Assembly: GCA_043720875.1 (NCBI GenBank)
Contig: JAYSRU010000176.1
Span: forward strand, 1 to 33,738
Length of the DNA stretch: 33,738 bases
Direction of reading: 5' to 3'
Origin: JAYSRU01 sp043720875
Lineage (GTDB): Bacteria > Bacteroidota > Bacteroidia > Flavobacteriales_D > Crocinitomicaceae
The notes beneath the pieces are model-generated. The model was not told where the DNA came from, ran no database searches, and saw nothing but the letters and a program-made list of their open reading frames with translations. A program made the position numbers and the translations under genes. The stretch's first letter is position 1. Each line of letters begins with the position of its first letter. Below, in pieces: positions 8,098 through 16,435 of this stretch.

Positions 8098-9029
8098 CTT
8101 TCCTTCTCTTATCTTTAACATTGGCCTCTTGCAAAAAAGAAGTCAAAGTTGATATTCCTGGATACGTGGAAAAAGTAGTAGTTGATGGATCCATTGAAAC
8201 CGGAACGCCCCCGTTAATTTTACTTTCAAAAACTCAGAATATTTATTCCGCAACCAGCTTAGAGGCCTATTTACAAGGATTTATTAGCGGAGCAATAATT
8301 ACAGTTAGCGATGGCACCACATCCGTACAACTCATCGAAATATGTAGTGATAATATTCCAGCGGGTATGGAAGTTCTGGCATCTCAAGTTTTTGGAATTC
8401 CAGTTGCTCAATTAGGTGATTACCATTTGTGTGCTTATACCAGTTTGAATCCCGCAATTTTTGGTCAAGTAGGAAAAACATATTCTTTAAATATTCAATA
8501 CGACGGTAAAACCTATACCTCAAGCACTAGTATTTTGAGTCCAGCAAAACTCGATTCACTCTATTGGAAAAGTGAAAACAGTACACCCGGTTTTGGTTAC
8601 GCTTGGGCTTTTTTCAGTGAACCTGCGGGCACAGGAGATGCCTATATGTGGCAAGTAAAACGAATTAATAACGGGACAGATGGCTACGATAAAGATCCTG
8701 TATTTAACTTTGTTTATAACCCCGTTTTTGATGATCAATTTGTAGATGGTAAAGGATTCGAATTTGCAACCGAAAACCCAGGAGACAAAGACAAGACCGA
8801 CATTCCTAGTAATACAAAATATCTTTATGCGCAAGGTGATTCGGTGGTCGTTAAATTTTCTACTATGGATAGACCTGTCTTTGAATTTTTAGAAAAAAAA
8901 TACATACAATTGCAAAGCGGAGGCAGCCCATTCTCATCTCCAACATTTATTGAATCCAACATAAGCGGTGGAGCAATTGGTGTATGGGCAGGATTTTCAC
9001 CTACATTAGATACATTAATCTGTCAATAG
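8079..9029 (+). CDS. DUF4249 family lipoprotein, TonB-receptor partner
   Basis: A 316-residue lipoprotein with lipobox LASC (Cys18). The N-terminal part, KKEVKVDIPGYVEKVVVDGSIETGTPPLILLSKTQ, matches the opening of DUF4249 proteins, which are found almost only in Bacteroidota next to TonB receptors. The family's biochemical role is not established; by analogy with SusD-like lids a ligand-binding or gating role at the receptor is a reasonable inference. Its ATG lies inside the last codons of the receptor gene (19-base overlap), implying coupled translation and fixed stoichiometry. The secreted esterase gene follows seven bases after its stop. Confidence 0.85.
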   Translation: MELRILAFLLLSLTLASCKKEVKVDIPGYVEKVVVDGSIETGTPPLILLSKTQNIYSATSLEAYLQGFISGAIITVSDGTTSVQLIEICSDNIPAGMEVLASQVFGIPVAQLGDYHLCAYTSLNPAIFGQVGKTYSLNIQYDGKTYTSSTSILSPAKLDSLYWKSENSTPGFGYAWAFFSEPAGTGDAYMWQVKRINNGTDGYDKDPVFNFVYNPVFDDQFVDGKGFEFATENPGDKDKTDIPSNTKYLYAQGDSVVVKFSTMDRPVFEFLEKKYIQLQSGGSPFSSPTFIESNISGGAIGVWAGFSPTLDTLICQ

Positions 9030-9036
9030 CAATAAC

Positions 9037-10152
9037 ATGAAAAAATTAGTTTTATTAGCGATACTTTATAGTCCAATTGTGCTTTCTCAACAAACATCAA
9101 AAAACATGATGGTTGGTTCATTGAATAGAAATTATTTGCAATACCTTCCTATAGGTTTCAATCCCAGCACAGAATCGTTACCTGTTATTTTTGCCTTTCA
9201 CGGGCTAGGTTCGGATGCGTTGCAAACCTCAACTGCGGGCTTCAATTTTATTGCTGATACTGCTCGTTTCATTGTGATCTATCCTAACGGAACGTTAAAT
9301 ACCAACGGACAACAGTCGTGGAATAATGGAGTTGGATTTGCCTCCACAAGCGATGACATAGGTTTCGTTAATCAATTGATGGATTCAATGTTAATCAATT
9401 TGAATGCAGACGCTAGTCGTTTTTACGTTACTGGTTTTTCGATGGGAAGCATAATGTCTCATCATTTGGCTTGTAACATTAACCATAGAATTGCTGCCAT
9501 CGGAACAATGGCTGGAACAATGGCAACTTCAACAATTGCAACGTGTGTTCCTAGCTATAAAACTCCTGTAATTCATTTACACGGTACAGCGGATCCAACT
9601 GTTCCCTATGCTGGAAGTGCGCTTCCAACACTTTCCCTCGTTGCGCAAACGATAAATTTTTGGAGAAACGTTCACGGTTGTTCAACCACAACAGATAGTA
9701 CGCGTTTAGCAAATACTGGATCGGATGGCAACACGATCACAGTGGACAGATTCGTATATAATTCGTGTAACACAACAGGCCCCCTAGAATTGTATCGCTT
9801 TAATGGCGCGGGTCATGTTTACTTATACCAACCGGTTAATGACATTACCGAAGCATTCGAAATTTGGCGATTTTTCTACCAGTGGAGCAAACCAGATGCG
9901 CCTGTTGCAACCTTGAAAAAAACGAATTATGCTAAATTGAATCTTTACCCGAATCCGGCTCATGACCAAATTTCAATTGATGGATTAGCTGACCAAACGG
10001 TTGTATCAATACTAAACGTTGATGGCAAATTGATTGCAACTCAACTGGTCAAAAGTGGTGTTATTTCGATTCAAGAACTTTCCAAAGGAATTTATTTTTT
10101 ACGCTTCGAAAACAACAAACAAATCGAACAACTAAAATTTATCAAAGAGTAA
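9037..10152 (+). CDS. Secreted PHB-depolymerase/feruloyl-esterase-like alpha/beta hydrolase with T9SS type A signal
   Basis: A 371-residue protein. Residues 1-18 are a signal peptide (…PIVLSQ). An alpha/beta-hydrolase domain of the esterase-PHB/LpqC type spans about 25-285, with oxyanion loop FHGLGSD (54-60) and nucleophile S135 in GFSMGS. The acid is probably D186 (HGTADPTVPY) and the histidine H260 (GAGHVY). A T9SS type A sorting domain closes the protein (about 300-371: LNLYPNPAHDQISIDGL … LSKGIYFLRFENNKQIEQLKFIKE), so it should be exported through the outer membrane and anchored or released outside. It is the third gene of the receptor/DUF4249 cassette, which suggests that it releases a product from an ester-linked polymer for uptake. 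The substrate (polyhydroxyalkanoate, feruloyl or acetyl xylan, other) cannot be read from sequence. Confidence 0.9.
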   Translation: MKKLVLLAILYSPIVLSQQTSKNMMVGSLNRNYLQYLPIGFNPSTESLPVIFAFHGLGSDALQTSTAGFNFIADTARFIVIYPNGTLNTNGQQSWNNGVGFASTSDDIGFVNQLMDSMLINLNADASRFYVTGFSMGSIMSHHLACNINHRIAAIGTMAGTMATSTIATCVPSYKTPVIHLHGTADPTVPYAGSALPTLSLVAQTINFWRNVHGCSTTTDSTRLANTGSDGNTITVDRFVYNSCNTTGPLELYRFNGAGHVYLYQPVNDITEAFEIWRFFYQWSKPDAPVATLKKTNYAKLNLYPNPAHDQISIDGLADQTVVSILNVDGKLIATQLVKSGVISIQELSKGIYFLRFENNKQIEQLKFIKE

Positions 10153-10362
10153 ATTACATTAATTCAGTCTTTCAATAATCACATTCGATTGTGTTTGTTA
10201 GTATTTACTAACTATCCAATTTACAAAATCATATGTACGCACAAAAATGATCGTAATCCATTCTAACGCATTGTGATTTATATTTTTTTAACAACAACAG
10301 ATGTTAATGTTTTTATTCAAAAATTCACGTTCACTAAAGCAACCTAAGAGATTCATTATCGT

Positions 10363-10370
10363 TAAGTTTA
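10363..10370 (+). promoter_or_regulatory. Possible -7 element (TAAGTTTA) upstream of the small secreted protein
   Basis: Seven of eight bases match TAnnTTTG, 30 bases before the ATG at 10401. The surrounding 248-base gap (10153-10400) is AT-rich, with no clear hairpin or ORF. A separate promoter here would divide the esterase cassette from the adhesin pair. Confidence 0.25.
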
Positions 10371-10400
10371 CGTAATTGATGCATAAACTAAACCAATCCT

Positions 10401-10754
10401 ATGAAAAACTTATTTTTATTCTTACTACTTTTTACCTTCAATTCTAATTCAATATTTTCTCAAAACACCCCAAATCCATCGGATATTGGAACTGCAACTA
10501 TTAGCTCCACGTTTTGTGTTACACTAAATGGTAATGAGGAATTGAAGAAATTCTATACTATCAATATTAGCGCGCTAAATTTTACGTCTGAGGCAGCTGC
10601 TAAAAAAGCGTTTAATAAAATTTCAAACAATTACCTGTCCTATAGAGTGGATTTTGCACATCAGACAGTACTCTTAAAAGTTAATAGCAACCGTACCAAA
10701 ACAGTTCAAACTGTTGCTTGGTGGAATGAATATTTAGCATCAAAATGTAATTAA
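10401..10754 (+). CDS. Small secreted protein of unknown function
   Basis: A 117-residue protein with a clear signal peptide (residues 1-21, …SNSIFSQ). The mature part has about 96 residues with an alternating strand/helix pattern and two cysteines, C39 and C116, at opposite ends, which could form a disulfide. I recognise no domain. It lies 29 bases upstream of the 1180-residue T9SS protein and is probably cotranscribed with it, so it may be an accessory or a co-secreted component. It carries no T9SS C-terminal signal and no lipobox, so it is expected to be periplasmic. Confidence 0.75.
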   Translation: MKNLFLFLLLFTFNSNSIFSQNTPNPSDIGTATISSTFCVTLNGNEELKKFYTINISALNFTSEAAAKKAFNKISNNYLSYRVDFAHQTVLLKVNSNRTKTVQTVAWWNEYLASKCN

Positions 10755-10783
10755 TCGACACCACCTTATTAATATCCACAATT

Positions 10784-13700
10784 ATGAAATTTCAAAAAAC
10801 ACTATTCTTATCTCTTATTTTACTTTTAAACGCGAGTTCCTTTGCTCAATTAAATGGCAATGGAGCATATTTAATCGGGAACAATGTTGAAGTAGGAATC
10901 AACAACGCTGGATTTGAAGGAACAAGTACTTTAGCTGGTTCTCACTCTCGCAGTGATCAAACTGATCCTTTGGTTTTTTTCGGATTCGTTGCTAATCCAC
11001 AATTAAACAATTGGGCAGGAACCGCATATGATGGTGATTTCTTTACTCCTGGAACTCCAGAAAATGGTTTTGGAATTGAAATCAATGGGGTCAATTATTC
11101 AAACAATGCATACGACGCTAACGGTTGGTTCGGTGGTATACAAAACGAAATTGCAGGATCATTATCGAATTACCTTCAAAATGGTGATTGTATTTCTGTT
11201 GAATGGAACGGTACTATAAATAATGTTGGCGTTAAAATCATTTATAGAATGGTTACAACCGAATTATTCTATACTACTGAAGTGAGCTTAACCAATAACA
11301 CAGGAGCAACACTTAATGACGTATATTACTACAGAAATTTGGACCCGGACAACAACGTATTTTTGAATTTTGAATACGCAACACAAAATACAATCGATGC
11401 ACAAGCAACTGGAGCTTGTCCGAAAGCATTAGTTTCTGCAACACAACCAATCATTGGCGGTACGCAAGCGTCATACATGGGACTTGCAGGAATTGGAGCA
11501 AATTTTAGAGTATCAACCGGAGGATTTAGTAACAGAATTGGATCAGACATCTGGAATGGCGCTGGATTTAATTCAGCTTTAGGTTCGACTTCGTTTATGG
11601 ATGAGGCTATTAGTTTAGCATACAAAGCAACAACAATCGCTGCTGGCGGTACCGTTTCCTTCAAATTCGCAACAATACTTGCTGCAACACAAGTTGATGA
11701 AGCATTTTCAAACTTGTATGAATTCGATTATCCTGGTGCCGTTTTAGGCACTACATCAGTATGTGCTCCTACAGTAGACGAAACAACAATTTGTGGTAAC
11801 ACACCTTCTACAATTAGCATGTCTGGTCCTAACGTAAATGATTACACTTGGACTTGGTCGCCTGCACTTGGATTAAACACAACAACGGGACCTACAGTAA
11901 TTGCATTTCCAAATGCTGTAACAACTTATACGGTTACTGGAACACCAATAAACCCTTGTTTAACCTTAGTTGTAATTAAAACGATTATTGTTAACCCTGG
12001 TATTGACATTCAAATAACTGATCCAGGGCCATTATGTGGTGACATTCCATTGGCTAGTTTAACAATCGTTGACTTGAACAATGCACCAGGAACGGTAATG
12101 TCATTCCACGGCAGTGTTCCTTCTTCTTCTACAGACATGTCAAATCTTTGGGGATCTCCTAACATTGCTTCTGGTGACGTTGTATATGTCATGTTCGCTA
12201 ACGTTGCATTAAATTGTTTCGCTGTAGAGCAAATAATATTAAACTTCTCTGGTGGAACTTCAGCTGGACCTGACGTTGTAGGTACTTATTGTAACTCTGT
12301 TGGAACGATTAACTTAAATTCTTTAATTCCTGCAGGAACCGATCTTACTGGAACATGGATTGAAACATCTACAGCAACAGGTCAATTCACTGCTCTAAGC
12401 GGAAATCTAGACTTAACTGGATTGCCTGATGGAGCGTATACCTTTTCTTACAATGTTGTAAGTCCTCCACCTTGCGCGAACGACTTAGCTGTATACACTA
12501 TAAATATTGTTTCGGTTGCAAACGCTGGAGCAGATGCAGCCATGACATTGTGCAATAGTTCTGGAACTTTGCTTAATCTAAATACATTACTTGTTGGAGC
12601 AGATTTAGGAGGAACTTGGTCAGAAACAAGTGCTTTTAATAGTATGATGTTTACTCCGTCTACTGGAATCTTTAATACTAACACAACACCTCCAGGAGTT
12701 TATACTTTCCAGTATTTAGTAAATGCATGTGTTCCTGATTTTGCTGTGATGACAATTACGATAAATTATCAGCCAGCATCTGGATTAGATTCATTAACCA
12801 CAACTTGTAATGCACTTGGATCTACTGTAGATTTAAATACCTTATTGCGTTATGCAAACATGGGTGGTACTTGGTCTGAAACAACTGCATCGCCTAGTGG
12901 GCAGTTGAATGCACTTACTGGAGTATTAAATGCAAGTGGTTTAACAACTGGAGCTTATACCTTTAACTATACACAAGCTGCAGTTGCTCCATGTGCCTCA
13001 AACTTTGCTGTATTTACAATCAATGTCACAGGTACTCCAAACGCAGGTTTAGATTCTATTACATCTTATTGTACAGCTGCTGGTGCGACAGTTAATGTCA
13101 ACACCCTATTAAACGGTGCAACGATTGGTGGAGTTTGGCAAGAGACAAGTTCACCGCTAAGTGGACAATTCAACGCTGGAACTGGTGTATTGAATTACAG
13201 CACACTACCTGCAGCTTCATATACTTTTGAATATATAATCAGTGGAAATATTGCTTGTCCTGCAGATACAGCTGAAATTACAGTTACAACAATTTCAACT
13301 CCAATAATAACAGCTTTAGGAAACCAAGCACATTGCGGACAATATACGCTTCCTGCAATCGTTGGTTCAAACTTAACGGGAAATGCAGCATATTATACCG
13401 GAATTAACGGAACGGGAACTCAATACAACCCAGGAGATGTAATTACAGCAACAGTTACGCTTTACTTATACGATGCTACGGGTACAGTTCCAAATTGTTC
13501 AAATCAACAAACTGTAAATATTGTGATCAACCCTGCACCAGTGCTTAGTTTTACTGCCAGTGTAACTTCAGGCTGTGCTCCGTTAACGGTTACCTTTACC
13601 AATACCACTGTGGGTGGTGGAACAAACAACTGTACTTGGAACTTTGGACCAACAACACAATCTAACGGATGTAACGCGGTAACCTATACCTATCAAAATG

Positions 13701-14326
13701 CTGGAGTTTACGATGTAACTTTTAATGCATCAAGTTCAGCCGGTTGTAGCCTTAGTGTTACTATGAATGATTTGATTGAAGTATTTCCAGTTCCAAATGC
13801 AGAGTTTACTTTAACTCCTGCCGTTACAGATATCTTTGATACTTTATGTGTATTAACGAATGGATCTACTGGAGCAGATAGTTACCATTGGAATTTTGAT
13901 GATGGCACAACCTCAACATCAACCAACGTTGTTCATTTATTCCCAGCAACACCAAACGCAAGTTATAACGTAACCTTATTGGCTAGTACGGTTCATGGGT
14001 GTGTAGATTCGGTAAGCCATTTATTCACTGTGGTTGATGTAATTTTATTTTACATACCAAATTCATTTACTCCTGACGGAGATGAGTTGAACAACATGTT
14101 TATGCCAGTCTATACATCTGGAATAGATCCTTTCGGATTCCAAATGCAAATTTTCAACCGTTGGGGAGAAGTAGTTTTTGAAACCAGCGACATGACTGTT
14201 GGATGGGATGGTACATTTGGAGGAGAAATGGTTCAAGATGGTTCTTATGTTTGGACATTATCGTTTAAGGAGACCATGACCGATAAACGTCACGCACACA
14301 CTGGGAACTTAAACATAATGAGGTAA
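10784..14326 (+). CDS. Giant secreted adhesin-like protein: four tandem repeats, PKD domains, T9SS type B signal
   Basis: An 1180-residue surface protein. Signal peptide 1-21 (…NASSFAQ). The N-terminal domain (about 22-315) is beta-rich, with phrases such as NNVEVGINNAGFEGT and YYYRNLDPDNNVFLNFEYA; I know no name for it. Residues 320-490 hold Cys-containing Ig-like segments (TWTWSPALGLNTTTGPTV). Four tandem repeats of 84-89 residues follow, starting near 494, 581, 665 and 754, with the pattern AGxD…C…LNxLL…GxW.ETS…G.L…YTFxY…C…A.xTI.V. Two PKD-like domains lie at about 918-1003 (CAPLTVTFTNTT) and 1004-1088 (YHWNFDDGTTSTSTN). The last ~90 residues are the gliding-motility-associated (CHU_C) type B T9SS domain: NSFTPDGDELNNMFMP, IFNRWGEVVFE, GWDGTFGGEMVQDGSYVW. 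No PorP/SprF partner, common beside type B cargo, lies in this window. Adhesion or surface layer is a reasonable role. Confidence 0.9.
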   Translation: MKFQKTLFLSLILLLNASSFAQLNGNGAYLIGNNVEVGINNAGFEGTSTLAGSHSRSDQTDPLVFFGFVANPQLNNWAGTAYDGDFFTPGTPENGFGIEINGVNYSNNAYDANGWFGGIQNEIAGSLSNYLQNGDCISVEWNGTINNVGVKIIYRMVTTELFYTTEVSLTNNTGATLNDVYYYRNLDPDNNVFLNFEYATQNTIDAQATGACPKALVSATQPIIGGTQASYMGLAGIGANFRVSTGGFSNRIGSDIWNGAGFNSALGSTSFMDEAISLAYKATTIAAGGTVSFKFATILAATQVDEAFSNLYEFDYPGAVLGTTSVCAPTVDETTICGNTPSTISMSGPNVNDYTWTWSPALGLNTTTGPTVIAFPNAVTTYTVTGTPINPCLTLVVIKTIIVNPGIDIQITDPGPLCGDIPLASLTIVDLNNAPGTVMSFHGSVPSSSTDMSNLWGSPNIASGDVVYVMFANVALNCFAVEQIILNFSGGTSAGPDVVGTYCNSVGTINLNSLIPAGTDLTGTWIETSTATGQFTALSGNLDLTGLPDGAYTFSYNVVSPPPCANDLAVYTINIVSVANAGADAAMTLCNSSGTLLNLNTLLVGADLGGTWSETSAFNSMMFTPSTGIFNTNTTPPGVYTFQYLVNACVPDFAVMTITINYQPASGLDSLTTTCNALGSTVDLNTLLRYANMGGTWSETTASPSGQLNALTGVLNASGLTTGAYTFNYTQAAVAPCASNFAVFTINVTGTPNAGLDSITSYCTAAGATVNVNTLLNGATIGGVWQETSSPLSGQFNAGTGVLNYSTLPAASYTFEYIISGNIACPADTAEITVTTISTPIITALGNQAHCGQYTLPAIVGSNLTGNAAYYTGINGTGTQYNPGDVITATVTLYLYDATGTVPNCSNQQTVNIVINPAPVLSFTASVTSGCAPLTVTFTNTTVGGGTNNCTWNFGPTTQSNGCNAVTYTYQNAGVYDVTFNASSSAGCSLSVTMNDLIEVFPVPNAEFTLTPAVTDIFDTLCVLTNGSTGADSYHWNFDDGTTSTSTNVVHLFPATPNASYNVTLLASTVHGCVDSVSHLFTVVDVILFYIPNSFTPDGDELNNMFMPVYTSGIDPFGFQMQIFNRWGEVVFETSDMTVGWDGTFGGEMVQDGSYVWTLSFKETMTDKRHAHTGNLNIMR
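12263..13303 (+). repeat. Four tandem ~260-base (84-89 codon) repeats within the giant secreted protein
   Basis: Repeat units begin near 12263, 12524, 12776 and 13043. Each starts with an AGxD-like phrase, has one cysteine about 10 residues in, a central G-x-W-x-E-T-S/T core, a YTF-x-Y strand and a second cysteine before the closing strand. The DNA has diverged well below identity, so these are old protein repeats and not a recent duplication. Confidence 0.8.
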
Positions 14327-14348
14327 AACTTAACTTCTAACAAAACTG

Positions 14349-14382
14349 AAACTGCATAATTTAACTATTATGCAGTTTTTTT
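14349..14382. terminator. Bidirectional terminator overlapping the stop codon of the convergent gene
   Basis: The arms AAACTGCATAAT and ATTATGCAGTTT surround a TTAACT loop, with a T run on the plus side (and TTTCAGTTTTG on the minus side). It serves the giant secreted protein and the convergent small gene, whose last codons and TAA (14370-14368) lie within the hairpin. Confidence 0.8.
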
Positions 14383-14787
14383 GTTTTGATCCAGTAACCA
14401 CTCTTCTGCTAATATAGTGTTTGCAAAAATTTTCGTTGGAATAACCGGTTTTTGAAACGTGATATAACTTTTTGCTAAAATTCGTTCTCCTAGTGTTTTA
14501 ATTACAATTGCTCGGCAACAAATCGGAACAATAGACTCCAATTTACGGGCTAAATTTCTTGCAGCCGGCGTTATGTCAACAAAGTTCTCAGACTCAATTA
14601 ATATGGGCGATTTTTCACCATTTTCAACAAAGGATACTATTGCCTCGTGGTTCTTTTGGTGTTCAAATTCATCAACGACGCTATTCTCTAAATACAAATA
14701 CGAGATGAATCCTTGAGGCATTAACCTTAACCGAAGAGTATTCGTATAAAGTTCTTTACTGAAAGTTGCTGAATGATTTTGTTGCAC
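14368..14787 (-). CDS. Small STAS/SpoIIAA-like domain protein (DUF7793-like), GTG start
   Basis: A 139-residue cytoplasmic protein without signal peptide. The core, SPILIESENFVDITPAARNLA … CCRAIVIKTLGERILAKSYITFQKPVIPTKIFANTILAEEWLL, matches a small family seen widely in Flavobacteriia, often annotated as STAS/SEC14-like (I believe DUF7793, from memory). The function is unknown; members look like regulatory or binding folds. The start codon is GTG at 14787; an in-frame TAA lies just upstream and no ATG precedes it, while the next internal Met (residue 23) would cut into the first strand. The 3' end is embedded in a terminator hairpin. The 100-base gap upstream (14788-14887) shows nothing firm. 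Confidence 0.75.
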   Translation of the reverse strand: MQQNHSATFSKELYTNTLRLRLMPQGFISYLYLENSVVDEFEHQKNHEAIVSFVENGEKSPILIESENFVDITPAARNLARKLESIVPICCRAIVIKTLGERILAKSYITFQKPVIPTKIFANTILAEEWLLDQNKKTA

Positions 14788-14887
14788 TCTGGTAATATAG
14801 GTGTGTTAAAAGTAAACTTATTATCGAATAAATTGAAAGAAACTAACGGATTTTAATAGAAAGTGAAGATTAAACAATAGTTATTCA

Positions 14888-15130
14888 TCATCTCCCAACC
14901 AACGCCAACTTTTCCAACCACACTTCTTTTTTTATCTTTGGATAGGTTATTTGATCATCAATAACATCTTTTAACCAAATTCTATCTGGTAAAATTGTAA
15001 TTTTACGCTCGAAGTAAAAAGTTTTTTTACCAACAATCTGAACTTCAAATACTTTTTGTTCACTTTCAATGTAATAAAATGCTTTTTCATTCACTAATTG
15101 ACAATAATACGGAAAAACTGTTTGATTCAT
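14888..15130 (-). CDS. Orphan 80-residue protein
   Basis: An 80-residue open frame with an ATG 31 bases from the divergent TPR gene. The composition (many Tyr, Phe, Lys, Glu; alternating strand pattern YYIESEQKVFEVQIVGKKTFYFERKI) looks like a small beta-rich soluble domain. No opposing frame is plausible here. I do not recognise a family. The tight divergent spacing to the TPR gene suggests that the two share a regulatory region of only 31 bases. Confidence 0.6.
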   Translation of the reverse strand: MNQTVFPYYCQLVNEKAFYYIESEQKVFEVQIVGKKTFYFERKITILPDRIWLKDVIDDQITYPKIKKEVWLEKLALVGR

Positions 15131-15161
15131 TCTTCAAACATAACGAATTGAAATAGAAAAT

Positions 15162-15803
15162 ATGCATATTAACGAAAGTCATTTGAAAGCATTGGAACAC
15201 CTTAAGCTAGGTGATTTGGACAGTGCGTTGCAACACATGAATGATGCATTGAACGAAAATGGTTTGCACCCCGAGTTATTATCCGATAGAGCTGTAGTTT
15301 ACCTGCACCTCAAAAACAAAGAACTCAGTTTAGCCGACTTCGATTCTGCCATCAATTTACAGCCGAATTACGGTTACCGTTTCGCTTCACGGGCGTATGC
15401 GAAAGATATTTTTGGAGATACATTAGGTGGAATTGCAGATTACCAGCGTGCCATTGAATTGGAACCTGATGACGCAATTGCGCACAACAATCTTGGGTTA
15501 CTCGAAGAGAAATTAGGTAGAATAGAATCTTCCAAAAGGCAATTTGAAAAAGCAGATTTACTTAGAAAATTGGAAGATAGCCGAACAGAACCTCAAGGTC
15601 AGCCAGAAACCAACATACTTCCTGACAATTTCATGCAACCACAATTTTTGACCGATGACCCGATTCAAGAAGAAGAAAAGATAACTACCTTTGCGTTCCT
15701 AAAACAAACCATTTTTACAAAAGCAGGACGATCAGGATTTTGGGTATTTATCAAAAATGGATTTAAAGAAAAGGACTTACGCGAAGATGACAAAAAAGGA
15801 TAA
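15162..15803 (+). CDS. TPR repeat protein
   Basis: A 213-residue protein of about four tetratricopeptide repeats (about 5-37, 38-70, 71-104, 105-138), with TPR consensus positions visible (GDLDSALQHMNDAL, LSLADFDSAINLQPN, GGIADYQRAIELEPDDAIAHNNLGLLEEKLG). A low-complexity linker rich in Pro/Gln follows, then a basic, aromatic C-terminal segment (TIFTKAGRSGFWVFIKNGFKEKDL). It has no signal peptide, so it probably acts as a cytoplasmic scaffold. It overlaps the endonuclease III start by 17 bases, so the two are cotranscribed, although no functional link between a TPR protein and Nth is established. Confidence 0.85.
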   Translation: MHINESHLKALEHLKLGDLDSALQHMNDALNENGLHPELLSDRAVVYLHLKNKELSLADFDSAINLQPNYGYRFASRAYAKDIFGDTLGGIADYQRAIELEPDDAIAHNNLGLLEEKLGRIESSKRQFEKADLLRKLEDSRTEPQGQPETNILPDNFMQPQFLTDDPIQEEEKITTFAFLKQTIFTKAGRSGFWVFIKNGFKEKDLREDDKKG

Positions 15804-16431
15804 AGCAAAATACATAATTGAGGAATTAGAAAAACTATATCCAACAACGCTTGTTCCTTTAGATCATACTGATGCGTATACCTTGTTAATCGCGGTTTTG
15901 CTTTCTGCTCAATGTACAGACAAACGTGTAAACTTGGTTACTCCTGAGCTTTTCGCTTTGGCCAACAACCCGTACGATATGATAAAACTTACCGTACCCC
16001 AGATTAGAGCAATTATTCGGCCGTGTGGTCTGTCGCCTAGAAAATCGCAAGCAATTTATGATCTTTCTCACATGATAATCGATAAATATCAGGGAGAAGT
16101 ACCGCAAGAATTGGCACTTTTGGAAGAATTTCCTGGAGTTGGACATAAAACGGCATCGGTTGTGGTTGCACAGATTTGGGATATTCCTGCGTTTCCGGTA
16201 GACACGCACATTCATCGTTTGTTAACGCGTTGGGGAATTACAAGTGGTAAGAATGTAACAGAAACGGAACGAGATGCCGTGAAAATTTTTCCTAAAGACA
16301 AATGGAACAAATTACACCTTCAAATAATATTCTACGGGCGTGAATATTCACCAGCACGGAGTCCTTTGCTAGCTTCAGATTTTATCACCCGAACAATTGG
16401 AACCAAAAAAGCACTTTTAGAATTAAAATAG
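15787..16431 (+). CDS. nth: Endonuclease III, lacking the iron-sulfur cysteines
   Basis: A 214-residue DNA glycosylase/AP lyase of base-excision repair that removes oxidised pyrimidines. The helix-hairpin-helix LEEFPGVGHKTASVV holds the catalytic K121 (K120 in E. coli), and FPVDTHIHR holds D139 (D138 in E. coli). The C-terminal [4Fe-4S] loop of the family (C-x6-C-x2-C-x5-C) is replaced by GREYSPARSPLLASDFITRT, without any cysteine; from memory other flavobacterial Nth proteins look similar. I chose the ATG at 15787, since the protein then begins MTKKDKAKYIIEELEKLYP like its homologs; an upstream in-frame ATG at 15757 would add ten residues and overlap the TPR gene more. The hydroxylase gene follows four bases after the stop. 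Confidence 0.9.
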   Translation: MTKKDKAKYIIEELEKLYPTTLVPLDHTDAYTLLIAVLLSAQCTDKRVNLVTPELFALANNPYDMIKLTVPQIRAIIRPCGLSPRKSQAIYDLSHMIIDKYQGEVPQELALLEEFPGVGHKTASVVVAQIWDIPAFPVDTHIHRLLTRWGITSGKNVTETERDAVKIFPKDKWNKLHLQIIFYGREYSPARSPLLASDFITRTIGTKKALLELK

Positions 16432-16435
16432 TAAG

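Noticed and set aside
11329..11664. A 111-codon minus-strand frame within the giant secreted protein
   Set aside because: It is antisense to a continuous coding region with signal peptide, repeats and T9SS end; no independent support.
15886..16215. A 109-codon minus-strand frame inside endonuclease III
   Set aside because: It mirrors a conserved gene with catalytic motifs; the composition is biased and it has no recognisable feature.
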